From positions 1 through 7,082 of the forward strand of contig DASPTB010000295.1 in the NCBI GenBank assembly GCA_035623615.1: a stretch of DNA of 7,082 nucleotides, given 5' to 3'. Origin of the DNA: DASPTB01 sp035623615 (lineage in GTDB: Bacteria; Actinomycetota; UBA4738). A program made the position numbers and the translations under genes. Of this stretch, positions 1 through 5,630 are shown in pieces; the first letter of the stretch is position 1, and each line of letters opens with the position of its first letter. The notes below the pieces were generated by a model, which was not told where the DNA came from, did not search any database, and was given only the letters and a program-made list of their open reading frames with translations.

Positions 1-63
1 ATTGATGCCGTCGCCCTTCCACAGGTAGGCGGCCTGCTTGAACCACGTGAAGCCGTCGAGCAT
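1..63 (-). CDS. Probable MBL-fold (UlaG-like) hydrolase, N-terminal 21 codons only
   Basis: The minus strand from the ATG at 63 to the window edge is open and translates as MLDGFTWFKQAAYLWKGDGI followed by N. It is preceded by a very good Shine-Dalgarno sequence. The pattern hydrophobic-T-W-aromatic-x-x-A/S, then a basic or hydrophobic stretch and G-D-G, resembles the first beta strands of metallo-beta-lactamase-fold hydrolases of the UlaG / L-ascorbate-6-phosphate lactonase-like group, which often begin with an 'ITWFGHSAF...G' type sequence. No catalytic HxHxDH motif lies inside the window, so the family call is an inference from a short piece. The gene lies 101 bases downstream of the lemA stop on the same strand and could be the last gene of that operon or an independent unit. 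A weak 5-bp inverted repeat (121-125 / 134-138) lies in the gap but has no T-run, so I do not call it a terminator. Confidence 0.55.
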   Translation of the reverse strand, partial: MLDGFTWFKQAAYLWKGDGIN

Positions 64-68
64 CCCGG

Positions 69-76
69 TCTCCTTT
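69..76 (-). promoter_or_regulatory. Ribosome binding site for the partial gene at the left edge
   Basis: Read on the minus strand the sequence is AAAGGAGA followed by a 5-base spacer (CCGGG) and ATG. This near-consensus Shine-Dalgarno sequence is the main reason for accepting the ATG at 63 as a real start. Confidence 0.7.
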
Positions 77-164
77 CGTCCCGGCGGCGCGTCGCTCACG
101 AGTCGCACCCGACGCCCGTCCCGCCGAGTCTCTGGCGGAGCCTACCCCGTTTCGATCGGATCGA

Positions 165-890
165 TCAGACGGACGGGCCGCCCTCGGGAGCGACAGGAGG
201 TGGCGCCGGTGCCGGTGCCGGAGGCGGCGGCGGAGGTGCCGGCGAGGGAGGAGCGGCCGCGGGTGGGGGCGTCGGCGCGGCGGGAGGCGCGGCCGGCGGC
301 GGCGAGGCCGGTGAGGCGCCGGCGCCGAAGTCCACGTGCGGCGCCGACGCGACCTGTGCGCGCTCGGCGTCGGGGATCTCGAAGAACTCCTCTTCCTTGA
401 AGCCGAACATCCCGGCGATCACGCTGGAGGGGAACGACTGCACGCGACGGTTGTAGTCCTGGACGTTCGCGTTGTAGAAGCGGCGGGCGGCCTGGATCCG
501 GTCCTCGGTGTTGGAGAGCTCCGCCTGCAACGCGAGGAAGTTCTGGTTCGCCTTCAGCTCCGGATAGTTCTCGGCGACGGCGAACAGCCGCCCGAGGGCG
601 GCGACGAACGGTCCCTCCGCGGCGGCCTGCTGCGCGGGCGAGCCGGTCGTTGCCGCAGCGGCCGACCGCGTGCGCGCGACGTCTTCGAAGACCTCCCGCT
701 CGTGTGCGGCGTAACCCTTGACGGTCTCGACGAGGTTCGGAATCAGGTCGTACCGGCGGCGCAGCTCGGTGTCGATGTTCGCCCACGAGTTCCGGACGAG
801 CTGGCGCTGGCTGACGAACCGGTTGTACGAGAGCACCAGCGAGATGCCGATGATGACCAGCACGGCGAGGACGACCCAGAGCCAGATCAT
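165..890 (-). CDS. lemA: LemA family membrane protein with Pro/Ala-rich tail
   Basis: This 241-residue protein carries one N-terminal membrane segment (about residues 2-20, WLWVVLAVLVIIGISLVL) followed by the LemA helical core. Visible LemA signatures are NSWANIDTELRRRYDLIPNLV (N34-V53), the AENYPELKANQNFLALQAEL stretch (106-125), and EDRIQAARRFYNANVQDYN (129-147). LemA proteins have a short extracytoplasmic N-terminus, one transmembrane helix and a helical-bundle domain; their biochemical function is not settled. From about residue 190 to the end the protein is almost only Pro and Ala, unusual for LemA, whose core normally ends near the FxEI/FFEIP motif (here FFEIP, 169-173). The reading frame stays open upstream to 1034, but the ATG at 890 puts the membrane helix at the N-terminus as in the family and lies 10 bases after the previous stop. 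It is probably co-transcribed with the two upstream DUF3137-like genes, a common LemA partnership. Confidence 0.93.
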   Translation of the reverse strand: MIWLWVVLAVLVIIGISLVLSYNRFVSQRQLVRNSWANIDTELRRRYDLIPNLVETVKGYAAHEREVFEDVARTRSAAAATTGSPAQQAAAEGPFVAALGRLFAVAENYPELKANQNFLALQAELSNTEDRIQAARRFYNANVQDYNRRVQSFPSSVIAGMFGFKEEEFFEIPDAERAQVASAPHVDFGAGASPASPPPAAPPAAPTPPPAAAPPSPAPPPPPPAPAPAPPPVAPEGGPSV

Positions 891-900
891 GCGGTCAATC

Positions 901-1554
901 CTACGTCTCCAGGACGCCTGGTTGGGGGACGGCCCCCTCGCCTCCATGGAGGACGAGGTCGGGGACGTGGTCGTGAAACCCCTTCGTCGTCCCGAGCAGT
1001 GGGATGAGCCCTGCCGGTGGGAGGGGGTGAGCATGCACCAGCAGCTTCCGTCCGCCGGCCTGGAATCCGAACCGAGGGTCTGCCGACAGCAGCCACCCCA
1101 TCATTTGAGGGTCGACGAAGCGAAACGCGAACTCCCGATCCTTGGATCGCACCTGGAGCGATCGATTGAACTGTTCCGACTCGAACTCGATCGGAGGCAT
1201 CGCCCGGATCTCCATCGGCGGCTTCCCCCGCGAGATCATCACCTCCGGCAGCGAAGCCTCCGCGCCGAGGTCCACCACTGCGATGGAATACGTCTTGCCC
1301 TTGTACGCCTGATCGCCCCGGCCGAGCCGGAGATCGGCCGTAGCCATCGCGAGACCCTGCCATGTTCCCCACACGACGTTCGCGCACTGCGCGTACGGGC
1401 TCAGCCGAAAGATCTCGAGGGAGCGGTCGACCAACCCGATGGGATCATCCGTCGAGAACTGCAGGCCTTGCTCCTTCGCGAAGTCGGCGAGACCGGTCTG
1501 CCGCCGTTGCCGCGTGTCGAACAAGGAGGGCAAGGGACGGGCGAGGAAGCTCAC
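901..1554 (-). CDS. DUF3137-like protein, soluble paralogue of the upstream gene
   Basis: The 217-residue protein is clearly paralogous to the product of 1551-2366. Both share FAxxQGLQ-S-DD-x-x-GL-D near the N-terminus, VxWGTWQGL (here 61-68), FESExFNR (124-131), VRxxDREFAF (135-144), MMxWLLS (151-157), FGF...GxK (162-170), and LPPxGLIPxxGxxKxFHDHxP (178-198). The 'FESE-FNR...V...D...AF...D..MM.WLL' block resembles the core of DUF3137 proteins, which frequently sit beside lemA; this family call is from memory of the motif and not proved. The GTG start at 1554 overlaps the upstream TGA in a GTGA arrangement, with a G-rich Shine-Dalgarno-like run just before it, so translational coupling is likely. 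The frame is open further upstream to 1791, but that part is the wrong-frame image of the neighbour's tail. Unlike the paralogue, it has no N-terminal transmembrane helix and no Pro/Ala tail, so it is probably cytoplasmic or held at the membrane by partners. Confidence 0.85.
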   Translation of the reverse strand: MSFLARPLPSLFDTRQRRQTGLADFAKEQGLQFSTDDPIGLVDRSLEIFRLSPYAQCANVVWGTWQGLAMATADLRLGRGDQAYKGKTYSIAVVDLGAEASLPEVMISRGKPPMEIRAMPPIEFESEQFNRSLQVRSKDREFAFRFVDPQMMGWLLSADPRFGFQAGGRKLLVHAHPLPPAGLIPLLGTTKGFHDHVPDLVLHGGEGAVPQPGVLET

Positions 1555-2366
1555 TGCACCCCCGAGCCTGGCGAGCCTCCCGGCGCGGGCGGCGCGGGCG
1601 GGGGTGTCGCCGGCTGCGGCGCGGGCGGGGGTGTCGCCGGCGCCGGTGTGGTCGCCACCTGCTCCGCCGCGGGCAAGGTGCCCTTCCCCCACGACGCGTA
1701 CTCGGTCCAGACGAGCTTCGGGATGTGATCGTGGAACGCCTTGGCCGACCCGATGATCGGGATCAGGCCCGTCGGCGGGAGCCGACGGCAATACGCGAGC
1801 ACCTTGCCGCCCGCGATCTCGAACCCGAACTCTCCGCCCGTCGACAGGAGCCAGGCCATCATCCGAGCGTCGATCAGCTTGAAGGCGAACTCCCGGTCCT
1901 GGCCCCGGACGTTGAACATCCGGTTGAAGTCCTCCGACTCGAAGTCGATGTCACGGAACCCGAGGTGGTCGGCGAGCTCCGTCAGCAGGTTCTCGTGCGT
2001 GATCGACAGCGAAGGCAGGAAGAGGTCCTGTTCGAGCTGCACCTCGACGACCGAGAAGTGGTGATACGTCCTGGTGCGATGTCCTTGTCCGTCGGTCGAC
2101 TCGGTGTAGTACCAGTAGTCGCCCTCGGCAAGCGGCAGGCCCTGCCAGGTCCCCCACAGGACGTTCTCGGAACCGCGCCCGTCGCCCATCTGAAAGAGGT
2201 GGAACGACGGGTCGATCAGCCCGACAACGTCGTCCGCGGAGTACTGCAGGCCCTGCTGGCCCGCGAACACGGCGAGCTCGTCGCGGCGCTTCTGCTTCAG
2301 ATAGAAGGAAACGGCCGCGGCCCCCGCGATCACGACGACGAACAGCAGGATGATCAGGGCGTTCAT
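1551..2366 (-). CDS. Membrane-anchored DUF3137-like protein, first gene of the lemA operon
   Basis: The 271-residue protein starts with a transmembrane helix (about residues 3-22, LIILLFVVVIAGAAAVSFYL) followed by basic KQKRR, so the body is predicted to lie in the cytoplasm. The conserved body runs to about residue 220 and includes VLWGTWQGL (69-77), a Tyr-rich loop DYWYYTES (83-90), FESEDFNRMFNVRGQDREFAF (142-162), MMAWLLS (169-175) and LPPTGLIPIIG (196-206). The FESEDFNR...MMAWLL block resembles DUF3137, a family of unknown function often next to lemA; that assignment is an inference. The last 34 or so residues are Pro/Ala/Thr-rich with a tandem 9-residue repeat. The ATG at 2366 gives the helix at the N-terminus; no strong Shine-Dalgarno sequence is visible before it. 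It overlaps the next gene by 4 bases and is the presumed first gene of the operon. Confidence 0.88.
   Translation of the reverse strand: MNALIILLFVVVIAGAAAVSFYLKQKRRDELAVFAGQQGLQYSADDVVGLIDPSFHLFQMGDGRGSENVLWGTWQGLPLAEGDYWYYTESTDGQGHRTRTYHHFSVVEVQLEQDLFLPSLSITHENLLTELADHLGFRDIDFESEDFNRMFNVRGQDREFAFKLIDARMMAWLLSTGGEFGFEIAGGKVLAYCRRLPPTGLIPIIGSAKAFHDHIPKLVWTEYASWGKGTLPAAEQVATTPAPATPPPAPQPATPPPAPPAPGGSPGSGVQ
1591..1641. repeat. Tandem 27-bp repeat coding the Pro/Ala-rich tail
   Basis: Two identical 24-base copies lie at 1591-1614 and 1618-1641 with a period of 27 bases, so the repeat preserves frame and encodes two copies of a PATPPPAP(Q/P)-type nonapeptide in the C-terminal tail of the membrane-anchored DUF3137-like protein. 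Such in-frame repeats can expand or contract by slippage. Confidence 0.85.
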
Positions 2367-2412
2367 CCGCAGCAGTATCGACGCCGAGGCGGCCCGGATA
2401 AAGCGCCGACAC

Positions 2413-2431
2413 GGGGTAACCCCAGGCCTGG
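2413..2431. repeat. Two adjoining palindromes upstream of the lemA operon
   Basis: GGGGTAACCCC (2413-2423) overlaps by two bases the perfect 10-bp palindrome CCAGGCCTGG (2422-2431). They sit 47-65 bases upstream of the first ATG of the lemA operon, where an operator or a leader hairpin would be expected. I found no convincing -35/-10 pair next to them. The rest of the 204-bp gap (2367-2570) holds the terminator of the upstream gene and nothing else I can name. Confidence 0.3.
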
Positions 2432-2521
2432 CATTTCAAGCGGTCTATGCAACCCGAACGGGGTGGCTCAGCCGAAGCAGGGTGCCTCGACGCCTGGATG
2501 TGCGGCAAGCACTCGGAAGAA

Positions 2522-2551
2522 ACGCAAGGGAACCCGGTGGTTCCCTTGCGT
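2522..2551 (-). terminator. Strong hairpin terminator after the Cys-rich protein gene
   Basis: A perfect 13-bp inverted repeat (2522-2534 pairing with 2539-2551) closes a 4-base loop (CGGT as read on the plus strand). Read on the minus strand, the stem is followed by TTCTTCC, a short pyrimidine-rich tract. It starts 19 bases after the stop codon of the Cys-rich protein and should separate that gene from the downstream lemA operon. Confidence 0.75.
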
Positions 2552-2570
2552 CGCTTTGATGGAGCTCGTT

Positions 2571-3005
2571 CTAGCCAGCAGCCGTACGCCGACCGCGCCG
2601 AGGCGCGCGCGCAACGTGACGAATGCTGCCACCCTTGCACTTCGGCGAGCACGAGTTGATATCTGTGCCGCAGCAGGTGAGCGTGGTGCACACCGACCCC
2701 TTGGCGCAGTCCTTCGACGTGTTACACGGCACCGCGTCGTCGCAGGCGTAGTCTTCCGCGCAGGTTGTGCTCTTCTTGACCTTGCCCTTCCCGTTCAGGG
2801 TGTCGAAGCAGAATGAAAGACCCTCTGAACCGCAAGTGCCACACTGAGTTGCAGGGCATGCAGCCGGGACCCCCTTACAGACGTTCTTCGCGGGTGTTGC
2901 TGCGTGAGCCGGCAGGCTCGTCAGAGCCGGCACGGCCCAAGCCCCCACGCCGACGAGACCGATGTTGCGGAGCATCTCGCGGCGAGACATGTGCTTGTCA
3001 GCCAT
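2571..3005 (-). CDS. Tat-signal, 14-cysteine secreted small protein
   Basis: The 144-residue product begins with a twin-arginine signal: SRREML at residues 7-12, then a hydrophobic stretch (about 14-31) and an AHA-A processing site (33-36). The mature part of about 109 residues has 14 cysteines, at 43, 50, 55, 58, 66, 82, 88, 94, 100, 106, 111, 112, 119 and 123, an even number that fits seven disulfides or metal ligands. It ends in a basic tail with many Arg residues (129-140). Small Tat-signal Cys-rich proteins of this kind occur in Actinobacteria, but I cannot name a function. The ATG at 3005 is chosen because of the excellent ribosome binding site in front of it; an in-frame ATG at 3065 would put 20 extra residues before the signal. 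It is divergent from a fusion protein containing a thiol-redox domain, which makes it a plausible substrate of that protein (inference). Confidence 0.85.
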   Translation of the reverse strand: MADKHMSRREMLRNIGLVGVGAWAVPALTSLPAHAATPAKNVCKGVPAACPATQCGTCGSEGLSFCFDTLNGKGKVKKSTTCAEDYACDDAVPCNTSKDCAKGSVCTTLTCCGTDINSCSPKCKGGSIRHVARAPRRGRRTAAG

Positions 3006-3009
3006 CGAA

Positions 3010-3019
3010 TCACCCCCTT
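3010..3019 (-). promoter_or_regulatory. Strong ribosome binding site of the Cys-rich protein gene
   Basis: Read on the minus strand the site is AAGGGGGTGA, one base from the extended consensus AAGGAGGTGA, with a short TTCG spacer before ATG. It fixes the start at 3005 and suggests high translation of the small secreted protein. Confidence 0.75.
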
Positions 3020-3049
3020 CCTTGGCGTCCCAAGCCCGATGACGGGCGG

Positions 3050-3055
3050 ATCCTA
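3050..3055 (-). promoter_or_regulatory. Possible -10 element (TAGGAT) for the Cys-rich protein gene
   Basis: The minus strand reads TAGGAT, a common actinobacterial-type -10 (TANNNT). It would start transcription near 3043 and give a leader of about 38 bases containing the strong ribosome binding site. No good -35 hexamer is visible at 16-18 bases upstream, so it may depend on an activator or another sigma factor. Confidence 0.3.
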
Positions 3056-3074
3056 GCCCGAACAAGGGGGGCGT

Positions 3075-3093
3075 GGCTAGTGGGCCACCAGCC
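3075..3093. promoter_or_regulatory. Imperfect inverted repeat, possible operator
   Basis: A 19-base interrupted palindrome with one central base and 8 of 9 positions paired (GGCTAGTGG and CCACCAGCC as the two arms). It lies 20-43 bases upstream of the possible TAGGAT -10 element, i.e. across the expected -35 region of the Cys-rich gene, and its one-base centre suits a dimeric protein site better than an RNA hairpin. Confidence 0.3.
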
Positions 3094-3102
3094 TAATTTC
3101 GA

Positions 3103-3129
3103 TCTGTCAGTCGCGATCGGCGCGACAGA
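3103..3129. repeat. Bulged inverted repeat in the divergent intergenic region
   Basis: TCTG (3103-3106) and TCGCG (3111-3115) pair with CGCGA (3121-3125) and CAGA (3126-3129), giving 9 base pairs with a 4-base bulge and a 5-base loop. The role is unknown; it lies about midway between the two divergent genes. Confidence 0.3.
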
Positions 3130-3137
3130 ATGGACGC

Positions 3138-3180
3138 GGCCGAAGCCGGGGATGATGGTAGTCGGCCCCGACTTTCGGCC
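3138..3180. repeat. Long inverted repeat just upstream of the fusion gene promoter
   Basis: GGCCGAA (3138-3144) pairs perfectly with TTCGGCC (3174-3180). After a one-base bulge the pairing continues with one pair, a mismatch and a further five G-C pairs (3147-3151 with 3166-3170), around a 14-base loop. It ends four bases before the possible -35 of the plus-strand gene. It could be a regulator site, or a hairpin in a transcript crossing the region; no T-run follows it in either direction. Confidence 0.4.
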
Positions 3181-3183
3181 GTC

Positions 3184-3213
3184 TTGCCGGAACCGCCCCT
3201 CTCGCCCTACGCT
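3184..3213 (+). promoter_or_regulatory. Possible sigma70-type promoter of the PqqD-redoxin fusion gene
   Basis: TTGCCG (3184-3189) and TACGCT (3208-3213) are separated by 18 bases, matching TTGNNN/TANNNT spacing. Transcription would start near 3220 with a leader of about 60 bases. The match is moderate and made by eye. Confidence 0.35.
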
Positions 3214-3269
3214 ACGTAGCCCGCAGCAAGAGCCGCACGACGGACACTGGGAAGAGGAGCCGTTGTCCT

Positions 3270-3277
3270 GGGAGGGG
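3270..3277 (+). promoter_or_regulatory. Ribosome binding site of the PqqD-redoxin fusion gene
   Basis: GGGAGGGG followed by ATAC and ATG; the GGAGG core is 6 bases from the start codon. It supports translation starting at 3282. Confidence 0.7.
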
Positions 3278-3281
3278 ATAC

Positions 3282-5021
3282 ATGACGATCGACGCAGACG
3301 TTGAGGCCACGGGAGGACTGGGGGCCGACGACATCGGCATGGACTTCGCCCCTGCCCGGCGCGAGGACGTCCTTATCAAGGAACTGGACGGCGACCTTGT
3401 CCTGGTGAACCGCGACGAAGACAGCGTTCACGTCCTCAACGCGACCGCGGCGATTGTCTGGAACTGCTTCGATGGCGAGAGTGCCCTGTCTGACATCGCC
3501 GACGACCTGGCAGACGTCTTCCAGCAGCCCACCGATCAGATGCGCGACGACGTGCTCGGGATCACCCAGTGGATCGGTGAGCTCGGTCTCCTCGAAGGGG
3601 TCGTCCCGACGGGGGACGAGACGCCGGCGGGCTTGGCGATCGGCGAGGAGCTGCCAACGTTCGCCCTCCCGGCGATCGACGGGTCGATCGTCAACCTCGA
3701 GAGTCTTCGGGGCAGTCAGGTACTGCTCGTGAACTGGAGCCCTCACTGCGGGTTCTGCGAGCGGGTCGCCCCAGAGCTGGCCGCGATGCAGCCGGCCCTC
3801 GCGTCCCGCGACGTGAGGATGGTCTTCCTGTCGGCAGGGAACGCCGAGGACAACCGGGCGTTGCTGGACTCCGCGGGCATCCAGGCACAAGTCCTCTTGC
3901 GAGAGGCCGGCGAGCACGAGATCGAGGATCCGTTTCCGGCGATGGGGACCCCGGTCGCCTACCTGCTCGACGCGGAGGGTCGGATCGCCGCGCCGCTGGC
4001 ATACGGCGCCGGGGAGGTGCCCGGGCTGGCCGCGACCGCCGGTGGCCTCACGCCGCTTCCCACCGTCCCGCCACAGCCGGGCGAGACTCCTACGCCGGGT
4101 GAGGGTGGTGCAGCCGGCGAGCCCCACGAGCACACAGGTGATCGGGAGCACGAGCACGCCGCGGGGCCTTTCTACATCCCCGCGGAGGGCGGCGTCTGCG
4201 GCCCGGGCGCCACGAAGGGAAAGAAGCCCCGCACGTGGACCAGTACTGCCGCGTACGCGGTCGGGGACTATCACATCGGCGTCCGCGCGGATTCCGAGGC
4301 AACCGACGAACTCCTCGCGACGGTCTTCGCGGAGTTTCGCCTGCCTACCGACACCCGCGCACCGGACAACTACTCAGTGGTCCTGGGGGGGACGAGCGGG
4401 AAGACACGGGAGCTGAGCCTGCTGATGACGGGCGACCAGACCATCGTCCGCAGCCGGTCGCCGCGCCGCGTGGTCCGGGCCCTCGCGGCACAGCTGTCGT
4501 TCTACGCGGCACCCGAAGACGATCTCCTCCGCACGCTCGACGTCGCGGCCCTAGTCGGCGAGCGCGTGGTCCTGCTCCCGCAGGTCACACGCGAATGGAT
4601 CGAGGAGACGCAGCCGCGGCTCGCGCAACTCGGCATCCGTCTCAGTGACGAGCCCTACTCGGCAATCGACACCACGACCCTCGAACTCGTCATCGCCACT
4701 CCCAACCTGCACATCAACCGAGCGGCGCTCGACGGCCTGCCAGGCCCAGTCTCGACGCGTTCGGAGCTGCCTCCGATCGAACCGGGCCGGTACCAGATCG
4801 ACGCGTGGGGCATCGACAGCGACGAGGAGACCACGCACCCGACACGCCCGCAGGCGCTCGCCGCCACGTGGGGAGCGCTGATGGGGGGCCAAGGCGAGAC
4901 CGGCGAGCTCATCGACCGGATGAGCGACCTCTTCTCACGGGTTCATCTCGTCCCGATCGCCTTCGGCGACGCGGATCAGCTGGTGGAGGGCGTCGAAGCT
5001 GGGTTCCTGCAGGCCTCCTGA
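3282..5021 (+). CDS. PqqD-like / redoxin / degenerate HprK-like fusion protein
   Basis: The 579-residue protein has no signal peptide or membrane helix, so it is predicted to be cytoplasmic. Domain 1 (about 25-107) is PqqD-like: DLVLVNRDEDSVHVLNATAA (38-57), then VWNCFDG and a GLLEGV end. PqqD-type domains bind precursor peptides in RiPP maturation. Domain 2 (about 118-250) is a TlpA/AhpC-type redoxin with WSPHCGFC (152-159; active cysteines C156 and C159) and the cis-Pro motif GTP (222-224). A Pro/Gly-rich linker (about 256-325) contains the His-rich stretch HEHTGDREHEH (282-292) and C306. Domain 3 (about 326-510) resembles HprK-related kinases found near PqqD genes: RSRSPRRVVRALAAQLS, then LLRTLDVAALVGERVVLLP, then LAQLGIRLSDEPYSAID; the position of the P-loop (about 433-441) reads PQVTREWIE, so ATP binding by that motif is lost. 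The last 70 residues are unassigned. The gene is divergent from the Tat-signal Cys-rich gene. Redox maturation of that protein is my inference; the first two domain calls are firm, the third moderate. Confidence 0.88.
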   Translation: MTIDADVEATGGLGADDIGMDFAPARREDVLIKELDGDLVLVNRDEDSVHVLNATAAIVWNCFDGESALSDIADDLADVFQQPTDQMRDDVLGITQWIGELGLLEGVVPTGDETPAGLAIGEELPTFALPAIDGSIVNLESLRGSQVLLVNWSPHCGFCERVAPELAAMQPALASRDVRMVFLSAGNAEDNRALLDSAGIQAQVLLREAGEHEIEDPFPAMGTPVAYLLDAEGRIAAPLAYGAGEVPGLAATAGGLTPLPTVPPQPGETPTPGEGGAAGEPHEHTGDREHEHAAGPFYIPAEGGVCGPGATKGKKPRTWTSTAAYAVGDYHIGVRADSEATDELLATVFAEFRLPTDTRAPDNYSVVLGGTSGKTRELSLLMTGDQTIVRSRSPRRVVRALAAQLSFYAAPEDDLLRTLDVAALVGERVVLLPQVTREWIEETQPRLAQLGIRLSDEPYSAIDTTTLELVIATPNLHINRAALDGLPGPVSTRSELPPIEPGRYQIDAWGIDSDEETTHPTRPQALAATWGALMGGQGETGELIDRMSDLFSRVHLVPIAFGDADQLVEGVEAGFLQAS

Positions 5022-5042
5022 GCGCTGCCGCAGCCGGGCGCG

Positions 5043-5063
5043 GCGCGGTCACGGGAACCGCGC
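5043..5063 (+). terminator. GC-rich hairpin after the fusion gene, weak terminator candidate
   Basis: GCGCGGT (5043-5049) pairs with ACCGCGC (5057-5063) around a 7-base loop, 21 bases after the fusion gene stop and 25 bases before the lipoprotein start. There is no T-run, so it may only reduce read-through or may act at the RNA level between the two genes. Confidence 0.25.
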
Positions 5064-5088
5064 GCGCCTACACCGCGTCAAACGACAC

Positions 5089-5630
5089 GTGAACACGAAA
5101 ACCCTTCCCCTCGTCCTCGTCCTGCTCGCGCTCACCGCGTGCGCCAAGGCCGCGACGCCGGGTGCCGGTGGCGGCGGCGTCACGTCCACCACGGTCCCGC
5201 CCGGCTCCGGCGGACTCGTGCCAGCACACCCGAAGATCGTGACGCCGTCACCCGGGTTGGTGGACGTCCGTCCCACCGCCTTCAGCAAGGCGACCCCGTC
5301 CGCGGACGGCATGACGCTCACGGTGGACTTCTGGGGCTCGCCCTGTCTCGGGATCGATCACGTGAACGTGAAGGAAGCGACCTCCACCGTGACCGTCACC
5401 CTCTACCAGGGAACCCTCCCCTCGACGGTGGGCTCGGCCTGCCCCGACATCGCGATGCTCGAGGCGGTCGTCGTGCAGCTGTCGTCGCCGCTCGGGAACC
5501 GCACCGTAGTGGACGGCGCACTCGGCGACACCGAGTCGGCTCCGCCGAGCGTGGGTGGAACCAGTGCTCCCGGCTCGACCGGGTCTGCCGGGTCGTCGGC
5601 CTCCCCGGGCCTGCCGGCCGCTTCGGCGGG

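Noticed and set aside
121..138. Short inverted repeat after lemA as a terminator
   Set aside because: Only 5 base pairs with an 8-base loop and no T-run.
891..1034. Longer N-terminus of LemA starting at 1034
   Set aside because: The extra 48 residues overlap the end of the upstream gene, are Arg/Ser-rich and would put the transmembrane helix internally, unlike the family.
718..1728. A 336-codon open frame on the plus strand opposite lemA and the soluble DUF3137-like gene
   Set aside because: It lies antisense to clearly conserved proteins; the sequence has no family resemblance.
1555..1791. Longer N-terminus of the soluble DUF3137-like protein starting at 1791
   Set aside because: The extension is the wrong-frame translation of the neighbour's Pro/Ala tail; the GTG at 1554 gives a typical overlap and a sensible protein start.
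2413..2500. Faint resemblance on the plus strand to a GEMM (cyclic di-GMP-I) riboswitch
   Set aside because: The conserved core (GCAAACC, GNRA loop, GACGCAAAGCC) is missing, and no plus-strand gene follows closely. A covariance search against the GEMM model would settle it; a significant hit would reverse this.
1362..2816. A 484-codon open frame on the plus strand across the lemA operon and the following gap
   Set aside because: It is antisense to three well-supported motif-bearing genes and its translation is Arg/Pro/Ala-rich low-complexity, as expected from GC-rich third positions.
3006..3065. Alternative ATG at 3065 for the Cys-rich protein
   Set aside because: The strong AAGGGGGTGA site lies just before 3005, and the longer start would place 20 non-signal residues before the Tat signal.
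3207..4274. A 355-codon open frame on the minus strand over the PqqD-redoxin gene
   Set aside because: It is the antisense image of the PqqD and redoxin domains, shows no recognisable motifs and has no good ribosome binding site.
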